A DNA stretch of 64,000 nt from Kiloniellales bacterium (GTDB lineage: Bacteria > Pseudomonadota > Alphaproteobacteria > Kiloniellales > JAKSDN01), in contig JASJEC010000001.1 of assembly GCA_030064845.1 (NCBI GenBank), positions 1-64,000 of the forward strand, given 5' to 3'. The notes beneath the pieces were generated by a model. The model made no database searches. It saw only the letters and a list, made by a program, of their open reading frames with translations, and was not told the DNA's origin. Each line of letters starts with the position of its first letter. The first letter of the stretch is position 1. The position numbers and the translations under genes are program-made. Shown in pieces: positions 8,975-18,660 of this stretch.

Positions 8975-9094
8975 TCAATCGAGCGGCCGGGGCCAGAACA
9001 GAAGCAGAAGGACGATCGCCCATACCACGATCCAGAACGCCCAGGTGACGTTCGGATGGGCCGCCTGCCACTCCAGTATTCTCTTGTGAAGCAT
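8975..9094 (-). CDS. Very small single-pass membrane protein (39 aa)
   Basis: A 39-codon reading frame begins with MLHKRILEWQAAHPNVTW, followed by one hydrophobic stretch, AFWIVVWAIVLLLLF, and ends WPRPLD. A GGAG motif lies four bases before the ATG. Layout (short amphipathic start, one transmembrane helix, short polar tail) is that of a genuine small membrane protein; no family is recognised. It lies convergent to tssG just past the tssG hairpin. The hydrophobic pattern is unlikely in random GC-rich DNA but the gene call rests on this and the ribosome-binding site alone. Confidence 0.45.
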   Translation of the reverse strand: MLHKRILEWQAAHPNVTWAFWIVVWAIVLLLLFWPRPLD

Positions 9095-9324
9095 CGTGCT
9101 CCGTCCGGTGCGAGATTGCCTGTTCGGCTTAGACGACGGACAGGTTTATTGATCGCCGGGCGGGCGCACAAGTTGCGAGAGCACGAAACCTAGAAGTAGT
9201 CCGCATGATGAGACCGGATCGGAGTCTCGGCCCTAATCTCTTGCACGCTATCGCTTAGTAATTTGAAGATCGGCGAAATGCAGCTAGTCTGAGAATGTAG
9301 GTGGCGTAACGGCATGCCGTGCTT

Positions 9325-9690
9325 ATGGACGCGATCAAGACGGCCGCTTTCATTTCCGTCGGCAGAGCCTGCGGCTTCGCGGGCTTCGGCATACTCTGCC
9401 TGATGCTCGGGCTGAGCTTCGATCCGGCCTTAGCGACCCGCGCCGGCGGCTTCTTGGGGCTGGGGCTGGCGTCGATTCTGGCGGTGCTGGGGGCCATCGC
9501 CCCGATCCGTCCCTACCGGCATACCGAAACCTGGCTGATCCTCGCCAAAGAGGACCGTCCGCCCTCGACGGTCGCCCAGCGCCTGGTCGGCGAGACGCTG
9601 CGGGACACCTATCATTGGTTCGCCGAACGGATCGCTCTCGGCTCGCTCCTGCTCCTAGGGGTGTCGCTGCTGTTGAAACTCTTCCTCTGA
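9325..9690 (+). CDS. Small hypothetical membrane protein (121 aa)
   Basis: A 121-residue protein with about three hydrophobic segments: roughly residues 18-33 (GFAGFGILCLMLGLSF), 41-60 (GGFLGLGLASILAVLGAIA) and a C-terminal helix ending SLLLLGVSLLLKLFL. Between them lies a polar loop with HTETWLILAKEDRPPST. No family is recognised. ATG 9325 is preferred over GTG 9319. It sits alone between the tssG end and the TRAP transporter, and is convergent with dctP. Nothing links it to secretion beyond location. Confidence 0.6.
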   Translation: MDAIKTAAFISVGRACGFAGFGILCLMLGLSFDPALATRAGGFLGLGLASILAVLGAIAPIRPYRHTETWLILAKEDRPPSTVAQRLVGETLRDTYHWFAERIALGSLLLLGVSLLLKLFL

Positions 9691-9715
9691 CCGGCCGGGC
9701 GCGGGCCGAAGAGAA

Positions 9716-9743
9716 GACCCCCGTGCCGTGCGGCGCGGGGGTC
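9716..9743 (-). terminator. Hairpin between convergent genes, likely dctP terminator
   Basis: An 8-bp perfect stem, GACCCCCG paired with CGGGGGTC, encloses a 12-base GC-rich loop. On the minus strand it is followed by TCTTCTCTT, a modest pyrimidine tail, so it best serves as a factor-independent terminator for the leftward TRAP operon (dctP stops at 9769). It may also stop the rightward small gene. Confidence 0.6.
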
Positions 9744-9768
9744 CTCCTCAGGTCGTCGATGGGAATGG

Positions 9769-10869
9769 TCAACCGTAGCGGTAGGGGACCCCGACCTTCT
9801 CCATGACCGCGGTGTAGTCCTTGTAGGCCTGGACCACCTTGGCCGTCCGGGGGCTGATCGAGGCGAGTTCGTCCCAGAACTCCTCGGCGTCCTTGACCAC
9901 CTGGTTCCATTCCTCGGCCGGGATCTCGGTCAGCTCCATCTTCTTGCCCTCGACACGGAGCTTGGCCTCGCCGCCCCAGTACCAGACCTGGCGGTAGTAG
10001 TGGGACTGGTCGCACGACATCAGGAAGAGCTCCTTCAGATGAGCCGGCACCTTGGCCCAGGACTTCGAATTGGCGAAGTAGGAGCCGCACCAGGCGCCGG
10101 TCACGTTGTTCAGCAGCGCGTAGTTGCAGACGTCGGCCCAGCCGACCTCGTAGGCCTCCGTGAAGCCGCACCAGGCGACGCCGTCGAGCTCGCCGGTCTG
10201 GATCGCCACCTCGATGTCGTCCCACGGCAGCGTGACCGGGATGAGGCCGTAGCGCGAGAGGAAGCGGCCGGCGGTCGGCACGCCGAAGACGCGCTTGCCG
10301 CGCATGTCGGCGAGGCTGCGGATCGGCTCCTTGGTGAAGATGTGCAGGGGATCCCAGGCCCCGGCCGAGAGCCATTCGACGTTCTCGACTTCGTCGTAGG
10401 CCTCCTTCCAGATCTGGTCGAGGCCGTAGTATTTGAACAGCACGGGCATGTCGAGGCTGTAGCGGGTCGAGAAGGGGAAGTAGCCGCCGAACACGTTGAT
10501 GTCGACCGGTGAGGCCATGGTGGCGTCGTCGCTCTGTACCGCGTCGATCGTGCCGTTCTGCATGGCGCGGAACAACTCGTCGGTCGGCACCAGCTGGTCG
10601 GCGTAGTACAGCTCGATCTCCATCTCGCCGTGGGCCGCCTTGTTGAAGGCCTCGATCTGCGGCTTGATGACGTGGGCGCCCAGCGGTGCGCCGGAGTAGG
10701 TCTGCAGCCGCCACCGGATCGGATTGGACTGGGCATAGCCGTAGGGCGCGGCCAAGGTGCCCGCCGCGGCCGCCGCGGCCGTTGTGACGCCCGCCTTCTT
10801 CAGGAAGTCGCGGCGCTGGACTTTTGTTTCCTGTCCTTTGACCTTCTTCTTGCGTTTCGTATCCGTCAT
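9769..10869 (-). CDS. dctP: TRAP transporter solute-binding protein (DctP family)
   Basis: A 366-residue periplasmic substrate receptor. The N-terminus has a Tat-type signal: a KRKKK-rich start, then RRDFLKK, AGVTTAAAAAAGTLAAP and a cleavage region near GYAQS. The mature part has DctP-family landmarks: WRLQTYSGAPLGAHVIKP, a GxLDG-type GELDGVAWCGFTEAY segment and PVTLPWDDIEVAIQTG. The start at ATG 10869 is fixed by a perfect AAGGAGG five bases upstream. It is the last gene of dctQ-dctM-dctP, 86 bases after dctM. The W/C/F-rich pocket region suggests the subgroup that binds 2-oxo acids, but the ligand cannot be told from sequence alone. Confidence 0.93.
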   Translation of the reverse strand: MTDTKRKKKVKGQETKVQRRDFLKKAGVTTAAAAAAGTLAAPYGYAQSNPIRWRLQTYSGAPLGAHVIKPQIEAFNKAAHGEMEIELYYADQLVPTDELFRAMQNGTIDAVQSDDATMASPVDINVFGGYFPFSTRYSLDMPVLFKYYGLDQIWKEAYDEVENVEWLSAGAWDPLHIFTKEPIRSLADMRGKRVFGVPTAGRFLSRYGLIPVTLPWDDIEVAIQTGELDGVAWCGFTEAYEVGWADVCNYALLNNVTGAWCGSYFANSKSWAKVPAHLKELFLMSCDQSHYYRQVWYWGGEAKLRVEGKKMELTEIPAEEWNQVVKDAEEFWDELASISPRTAKVVQAYKDYTAVMEKVGVPYRYG

Positions 10870-10955
10870 GTGAACCTCCTTTTCTCTTGTTGCGGCCCGT
10901 CCTTCAGCGGCGGGCTCATCTCTTATCCATTCCTCGCCAGAACCCTTCGATGCGC

Positions 10956-12278
10956 TCACTTGCCGCGCACATATTCGGGCAGCCAGAGCGCGATCTGCGG
11001 AAAGGCCATCACCAGGATCAGGCCAAACGTCATAACGGCCACAAAGGGTATGATGGATCGGTAGATGTCCGGAAGGGTAATTTCTCTCGGCGCCATGGCC
11101 CGCATCAGGAAGAGGTTGTAGCCGAACGGCGGCGTCATGTAGGCGATCTGGCAGGTGATCGTGTAGAGCACGCCGTACCAGATCGGGTTGAAGCCGAGCG
11201 CGATCACCAGCGGCACGTAGAGCGGCGCGACGATCACAAGCATGGCCGTGTCGTCGAGGAACATGCCCATCACGATGTAGGAGAGCTGCATCATGATCAG
11301 CACTTCCCAGGGCGTGAGCTCCCAGCGCGTGATGAAGAGGGATTCGATCGCCCGGACGGCCCCGATGCCGTCGAACACCGAGCCGAAGCAGAGCGCGGCC
11401 AGGATGATCCAGAGGAACATGCAGGAGATGCCGAGCGTCTTCTTCAGGGTCGCCTCCATCACCTGGAAGCTGAGGCGGCGCTTGATCAGGGCGGCCAGCG
11501 TCGCGGCCGTCGCGCCGACCGCCGAGCTCTCGACCAGGCTGGTGATGCCCATGACGAAAAGTCCGGTCATGAAGAAGAAGATCAGGAAGGGAATGATCCC
11601 GGCACGCAGCAGCTTCAGCTTCTCGACCAGGGGCATGTTGCGGTCTTCTTCCGAGACCGTCGGCCCTAGGTGCGGTTGCATCCTGCAGCGCACCACGATG
11701 TAGATGACGAAGAGCGTCGCCATCATCAGGCCGGGAATGGCGCCGGCGAGCCAGAGCTGGCTGACCGGCTGGCGCGCAATCATGCCGTAAAGCACCAGCA
11801 CGACCGAGGGCGGCACCAGGATTCCCAGTGACGATCCGGCCTGAATCACGCCTGTGATCATGACCTTGTCATAGCCGCGCTTCAGCATCTCGGGCAGGGC
11901 GATGGTGGCGCCGATCGCCATGCCGGCGACGGAGAGGCCGTTCATTGCCGAGATCACCACCATGAGGCCGATGGTGCCGACCGCCAGCCCGCCCTTCAGG
12001 CCGCCCATCCAAACGTGGAACATGCGGTAGAGGTCGTCGGCGATGCCCGATTCCGACAGCACGTAGCCCATGTAAACGAAGAGCGGCAGGGTCAGCAGCG
12101 GGTACCAGTTGAACAGCTTGAAGGCCGCGTTGAAGGGCATCTCGATGGCCCCGGTGCCGTAGAGCAGGGCGGCTGCGGCGGCCGAAACGAAGCCGATCGC
12201 CGCGAAGACCCGCTGCCCGGTCAGCAGCATCAGCAGCATCGAGGCGAACATGGTGATGGCGATGAGCTCGTGACTCAT
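10956..12278 (-). CDS. dctM: TRAP transporter large permease (DctM family)
   Basis: A 440-residue inner-membrane protein with the usual run of about twelve hydrophobic segments. DctM landmarks include LPLFVYMGYVLSESGIADD, the GLSVAGMAIGATIALPEMLKRGYD segment, GSSLGILVPPSVVLVLYG and the C-terminal MTPPFGYNLFLM. It moves solute with sodium together with DctQ and the DctP receptor. Its ATG overlaps the dctQ stop by four bases, so the two are translationally coupled. Length is normal for the family. Confidence 0.95.
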   Translation of the reverse strand: MSHELIAITMFASMLLMLLTGQRVFAAIGFVSAAAAALLYGTGAIEMPFNAAFKLFNWYPLLTLPLFVYMGYVLSESGIADDLYRMFHVWMGGLKGGLAVGTIGLMVVISAMNGLSVAGMAIGATIALPEMLKRGYDKVMITGVIQAGSSLGILVPPSVVLVLYGMIARQPVSQLWLAGAIPGLMMATLFVIYIVVRCRMQPHLGPTVSEEDRNMPLVEKLKLLRAGIIPFLIFFFMTGLFVMGITSLVESSAVGATAATLAALIKRRLSFQVMEATLKKTLGISCMFLWIILAALCFGSVFDGIGAVRAIESLFITRWELTPWEVLIMMQLSYIVMGMFLDDTAMLVIVAPLYVPLVIALGFNPIWYGVLYTITCQIAYMTPPFGYNLFLMRAMAPREITLPDIYRSIIPFVAVMTFGLILVMAFPQIALWLPEYVRGK

Positions 12279-12811
12279 AGGGTCGGCTGCTCCCCTTCAT
12301 GGGTGATGGCCTGACCCCTGGCCTTGGCGATGTCCTTGAACAGCATGGATATCGCCTGGAGCAGCATCAGCACGATGCCGAAAACCATGATGCACTTGAT
12401 GGGAATCATGGAGGGATTCCACATGGAGAACTTTCGCTGGCCGGTCTCGATCGCGTAGATCGTGCTCGAGATCGAACCGAACAGCAGGCAGACCAGATAG
12501 AACAGCAGGCAGCCGCTGGTCGCGACGTCGAGCTTCGCCTTCATGGTCTCTGAGACCCGGTCGTAAATCAGGTCCATGCGGACGTGATCGCCCAGCTGCA
12601 TCGAGTAGGCGCCGCCGAGTATGTAGTACGCGGCCATGGTGAACTGCGCCATTTCGACGCACCAGGACAGCGGGATGCGGATGATGTTGCGCGTGACCGC
12701 GTCGAGCAGCAGCACGCCGATCATGACGAAGACCAGCAGCATGGCCAGCCGGCCGACCTTCTCCGAGGCGAAGTCGACGTACTTGACGTAGAGAAGGAAC
12801 GGCTTGGGCAT
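12275..12811 (-). CDS. dctQ: TRAP transporter small permease (DctQ family)
   Basis: A 178-residue four-helix membrane protein. A DctQ-type pattern is seen: an early helix with LAMLLVFVMIGVLLLDAVTR, then RIPLSWCVEMAQFTMAAYYILGGAYSM, the LGDHVRMDLIYDRVS motif, and a final FGIVLMLLQAISMLF helix. It is the first gene of the dctQ-dctM-dctP operon. A promoter would lie in the 436-base region shared with tssH. Confidence 0.93.
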   Translation of the reverse strand: MPKPFLLYVKYVDFASEKVGRLAMLLVFVMIGVLLLDAVTRNIIRIPLSWCVEMAQFTMAAYYILGGAYSMQLGDHVRMDLIYDRVSETMKAKLDVATSGCLLFYLVCLLFGSISSTIYAIETGQRKFSMWNPSMIPIKCIMVFGIVLMLLQAISMLFKDIAKARGQAITHEGEQPTL

Positions 12812-13247
12812 GCCTCAGCCGCCGCCTTTGGTGCTATCGCTGGCTCGCGTCACCCACACCGTCCCCGTCAACTCGAACCCGGCCTCGCGGCGATCGTGGC
12901 CCGAAGACCTGCGCCGCGCCGGCCCGGTTCCGCCAATTGAAGCTGTCCCCCGTTCCCCCGGCGGTTCCGCCGCCTGCCTTCTCGTCAGCCCTGCCGCGGC
13001 GATTAGGTTGGTAAAGTCCTGGACGGAACGCAACTTAATTTGTGGTGCCCGGGCCCAGCTGAAGCACCGGGAAGTGGTAAAACTCACCCCGCAAATGCAA
13101 GCAGAGTGATATAGTTCATACAAATGAGTTGCCTGTCTCGCGTTTGGGGAGAGACGCGCGCCGGGCGGTTCGTGGCAGGAGGCGCGCCGGTATGCGGCTC
13201 GGCACGGCCGGGATTGCGTGATCCGGGCAAGCGGGGAGCAGGGTGGC
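12812..13247. promoter_or_regulatory. Divergent intergenic region between dctQ and tssH
   Basis: No supportable gene is seen in these 436 bases. The stretch 13075-13130 is distinctly AT-richer than its surroundings (GATATAGTTCATACAAATG) and could hold the tssH promoter. A GGTGC/GCACC hairpin lies at 13044-13068. A GG-N10-GC spacing occurs at 13173-13186 (TGGCAGG start) but its -12 half is poor. The tssH ribosome-binding site (GGGGAGCAGGG) ends the region. Confidence 0.35.
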
Positions 13248-15947
<2,700 letters not shown>

Positions 15948-15982
15948 CGGGGCGGCCATTTAGCCGTCGGGAGGGTCACCTC

Positions 15983-17647
15983 GTGATCGCGCTCAACCAG
16001 ACTCCGGCCAAGGCGGTCGAGCAGTTCATCAAAATCACCACATCGCTCTCGACCGAGCGGGACCTGAACCGTCTGCTCAGCATGATCCTCAGCGGGGCGC
16101 GCAACCTGACCCGCTCGGAGGCCGGCCGCATCTACATCCTCGACGACACCAAGCGCCACCTTCTGCTCGAGGTTTACCAGAACGAGGTGCTGGGCGATCA
16201 GCGGCCGAGAGTCGCGCCGGTCGCACTGTTCGACCAGGGCCGGCCGGCTCATGCCAACGTCTTCGCCCGCTGCGCCTTCACCGGAGACCTGATCGAGGTC
16301 GACGACATCTACCGTTACTCCGGCTTCGATTTCGCCGACCTCTACCGGCAGGACAGCTTGCTGAATTACCGCACGCGTTCGCTGGTGGTCGTGCCGCTGC
16401 GCAACCACGAAGAGGTCACCATCGGCGTCCTCCAGCTCTCGAACATGCGCGACGGCGAGACCGGCGAACTGATCGGCTTCCCGGAAGCGCTCCGGGGCGT
16501 GGTCCTCGCCTTCGCCTCCCAGGCGGCCGTGGCGCTCAACAACGTGCGTCTGATCGAGCAGAATCGGCAGCTGATCCAGGTGCTCGATCACAGCAACCGG
16601 GAGCTGGAGCAGGAGAACAGGCAGCTGCGCGACAAGATCGAGGGCCAGTACCGCTTCGCCAGCATCGTCGGGGCGGCGAAAAGCATGAAGCAGGTCTTCG
16701 AGCTGATGACCAAGGTCTTGAACACCGACGCCACGGTGCTCCTCGGCGGCGAGACCGGCACGGGCAAGGAGCTGATCGCCCGGGCGATCCACTTCAACAG
16801 CCGTCGCAAGAGCAGGGAGTTCGTCGCCCAGAACTGCGCGGCGCTGCCTGAAGGACTGCTGGAGAGCGAGTTGTTCGGCTACAAGGCGGGCGCTTTCAGC
16901 GGCGCGAAGTCCGATAAGAAGGGACTGATCGAGCTTGCCGACGGTGGAACCCTGTTCCTCGACGAGGTCGGCGACATGCCCCTCGAGCTCCAGGCCAAGC
17001 TGCTGCGCGTCCTGCAGGAAGGCGAGGTCCGGCCCTTGGGCGCGCTGGAAAGCCGCAAGGTCAATCTGCGCGTCGTCGCCGCGACCCATGTCGACCTGAA
17101 GGAGAAGGTCGCCTCGGGCGCGTTCCGAGAGGACCTCTACTACCGACTCTGCGTCTTTCCCATCACGCTGCCGCCCCTGCGCGAGCGCAGCGAGGACCTG
17201 CCGACCCTGCTGCATCACTTTCTCGCCGAGTCGAGCGAGCGCTATGACAAGGCGATCAAGGGTTTCGCGCCGACCGCCATGCGGTTGCTCATGGCCTATG
17301 ACTACCCGGGCAATGTGCGGGAGCTGCGCAACCTGATCGAAAGGGCCGTTCTGCTGGCCGAGGATGGCGGCTTCGTCCTGCCGGACTTCTTGCCGGACGA
17401 GGTCCTCAACGGCGCGGAACTGCCGCCCGTGGTTGCCGGCGACTCCCTGGACAGTCTGCGCGAAGCCGTCGGTGAGTTCGAGGCCTCGCTGATCGAGCGG
17501 AAGCTCGATCAGTTCGACTGGAACCAGACGAGGACCGCCAAGGAGCTGGATATCTCGCGCCGGACTCTGATCGAGAAGATGAACAAGTACCGGATCCACC
17601 GTCCGGAAGGCGGCGGCGCGGAAGCGCGGCGCGAGCGCCCGCTCTAA
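15983..17647 (+). CDS. vasH: Sigma-54-dependent transcriptional activator, VasH-like (GAF-AAA+-Fis HTH)
   Basis: A 554-residue enhancer-binding protein. An N-terminal GAF-like sensor (about residues 10-190) is followed by a short coiled linker (NRELEQENRQLRDKIEGQ) and an AAA+ domain with Walker A GETGTGKE (about 256) and Walker B GGTLFLDEVGDM. The C-terminus has a Fis-type helix-turn-helix (NQTRTAKELDISRRTLIEKM). The sigma-54 contact loop reads GAFSGA instead of GAFTGA, a conservative change. Start is GTG 15983, seven bases after GGGAGGG. It lies directly before hcp, whose promoter has a -24/-12 element and an upstream palindrome, so it most likely drives hcp and vgrG. Confidence 0.94.
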   Translation: MIALNQTPAKAVEQFIKITTSLSTERDLNRLLSMILSGARNLTRSEAGRIYILDDTKRHLLLEVYQNEVLGDQRPRVAPVALFDQGRPAHANVFARCAFTGDLIEVDDIYRYSGFDFADLYRQDSLLNYRTRSLVVVPLRNHEEVTIGVLQLSNMRDGETGELIGFPEALRGVVLAFASQAAVALNNVRLIEQNRQLIQVLDHSNRELEQENRQLRDKIEGQYRFASIVGAAKSMKQVFELMTKVLNTDATVLLGGETGTGKELIARAIHFNSRRKSREFVAQNCAALPEGLLESELFGYKAGAFSGAKSDKKGLIELADGGTLFLDEVGDMPLELQAKLLRVLQEGEVRPLGALESRKVNLRVVAATHVDLKEKVASGAFREDLYYRLCVFPITLPPLRERSEDLPTLLHHFLAESSERYDKAIKGFAPTAMRLLMAYDYPGNVRELRNLIERAVLLAEDGGFVLPDFLPDEVLNGAELPPVVAGDSLDSLREAVGEFEASLIERKLDQFDWNQTRTAKELDISRRTLIEKMNKYRIHRPEGGGAEARRERPL

Positions 17648-17808
17648 CGCTCGATCGGCTGGCGCAGCTCCCAGCGTTCGACCGGCTTGCCGCCTTCGAT
17701 CCGGTAGAGCTCCATCACCTGGAAATCATCTAGTGCTTCCGACCGAGCCGAGGGCAGGCGCTCTTGCGGCAACGGAGGCCACCGGCGGGTGTAACGAATC
17801 GTGCACAG
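17644..17808 (-). pseudogene. Possible remnant of an NTF2/SnoaL-like protein C-terminus
   Basis: An open stretch of 54 codons with no good start runs leftward and ends with a TAG that overlaps the vasH stop. Its end, FQVMELYRIEGGKPVERWE then LRQPIER, resembles the last strands of SnoaL-like/NTF2-fold proteins (typically ...RIENGKIVEHWD...). No ribosome-binding site or N-terminal part is present, so if the likeness is real this is a decayed fragment. Resemblance is by eye only. Confidence 0.25.
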
Positions 17809-17826
17809 TCAGTCCGCGGCTGTGCA
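17802..17826. promoter_or_regulatory. Palindrome, candidate enhancer (UAS) for the sigma-54 activator
   Basis: TGCACAG at 17802-17808 and CTGTGCA at 17820-17826 form a perfect 7-bp inverted repeat with an 11-base spacer. It lies about 130 bases upstream of the hcp -24/-12 element, the usual distance for an enhancer bound by a Fis-type helix-turn-helix dimer. The gene for such an activator ends 155 bases upstream. Assignment is inference. Confidence 0.5.
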
Positions 17827-17950
17827 GAAATCCGCATGACCGATGAAGCGCCTGCGTTCCGCACCAGGGAGGCGCCCTATCCTCCTGCGCGTCGATTTCC
17901 CCAGTGATTTCAGAGACTCGTCATTTTTTTTGCGGCGGCATTCCCGACTT

Positions 17951-17966
17951 TGGCACGCTTCTTGTG
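17951..17966 (+). promoter_or_regulatory. Sigma-54 (-24/-12) promoter of hcp
   Basis: TGGCAC-GCTTC-TTGTG matches the consensus TGGCAC-N5-TTGCW except for one base at the -12 dinucleotide (GT for GC). GG at 17952-17953 and GT at 17964-17965 are ten bases apart. The element is 55 bases before the hcp ATG and sits in the only long non-coding gap before hcp, downstream of a sigma-54 activator gene. A GGAG-containing ribosome-binding site (GGAGATGAGAA) follows at 18010-18020. Confidence 0.72.
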
Positions 17967-18021
17967 ATGTAGGGGGCATGGCATGGCAGGGGCCATGGCC
18001 GCGAAGAACAGGAGATGAGAA

Positions 18022-18537
18022 ATGCCAACACCCGCATACATGACCGCCGAGGGTACCACCCAAGGAAACATGACCGAGGGCGCCTTCACCGAGGCTAGCG
18101 TCGGCAACATCTGGCAGGAGGGCCACGAGGACGAGGTCCTGATCAACGGCTTCAAGCACAACGTGATCATCCCCCGCGATCCGCAGAGCGGACAGCCCTC
18201 GGGCCAGCGCGTGCACCAGCCGCTGACCGTCAGCAAGATCTTCGACAAGTCCTCGCCCTTGTTCGCGAACGCGCTCTGCTCGGGCGAGAAGCTGCCCAAG
18301 GTAGAGATCAAGTGGTATCGCACCTCGGCCGCAGGCACGCAGGAGCACTACTACACCATCACGCTGGACGACGCGATCGTGGTCGACATCCAAGACTCGA
18401 TGCCGCACTGCCAGGACCCGTCCAACGCAAGCTTCACGCACCTGCAGGACATCTCGTTCAGCTACCGTCGGATCACCTGGACGCACGAAGCGTCCGGGAC
18501 GTCGGCGAGCGACGATTGGCGCGCGCCGAAAGTCTGA
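18022..18537 (+). CDS. hcp: T6SS inner-tube protein Hcp (TssD)
   Basis: A 171-residue Hcp-family protein. Typical features are the central RVHQPLTVSKIFDKSSPLFANAL, then VEIKWYRTSAAGTQEHYYTI, DDAIVVDI and the closing FSYRRITWTHE. Hcp hexamers stack into the tube that is propelled out by sheath contraction. The start is unusually rich in Thr/Gly (MTAEGTTQGNMTEG); the first ~25 residues therefore differ from compact Hcp proteins. It has its own sigma-54 type promoter and precedes vgrG by 123 bases. Confidence 0.96.
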   Translation: MPTPAYMTAEGTTQGNMTEGAFTEASVGNIWQEGHEDEVLINGFKHNVIIPRDPQSGQPSGQRVHQPLTVSKIFDKSSPLFANALCSGEKLPKVEIKWYRTSAAGTQEHYYTITLDDAIVVDIQDSMPHCQDPSNASFTHLQDISFSYRRITWTHEASGTSASDDWRAPKV

Positions 18538-18660
18538 CACCGGTTATACTTATACTAACAATCTATTCTTCTGCGGGTGGGCCCGGCGCCGGGGACGAGG
18601 AGGGTTCCCGCGCCGGGCGCCACGCCGCTCATTGATTACAGAAGCTTGGGGGACAGGCTG

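Noticed and set aside
13172-13187. Possible -24/-12 element (TGGCAGG...GC) upstream of tssH
   Set aside because: GG-N10-GC spacing is met, but the -12 half lacks TTGC and the match is expected by chance in GC-rich DNA.
18577-18660. GTG start for vgrG adding 28 residues
   Set aside because: The added residues are Gly/Pro/Arg-rich with no VgrG likeness; ATG 18661 has a better ribosome-binding site.
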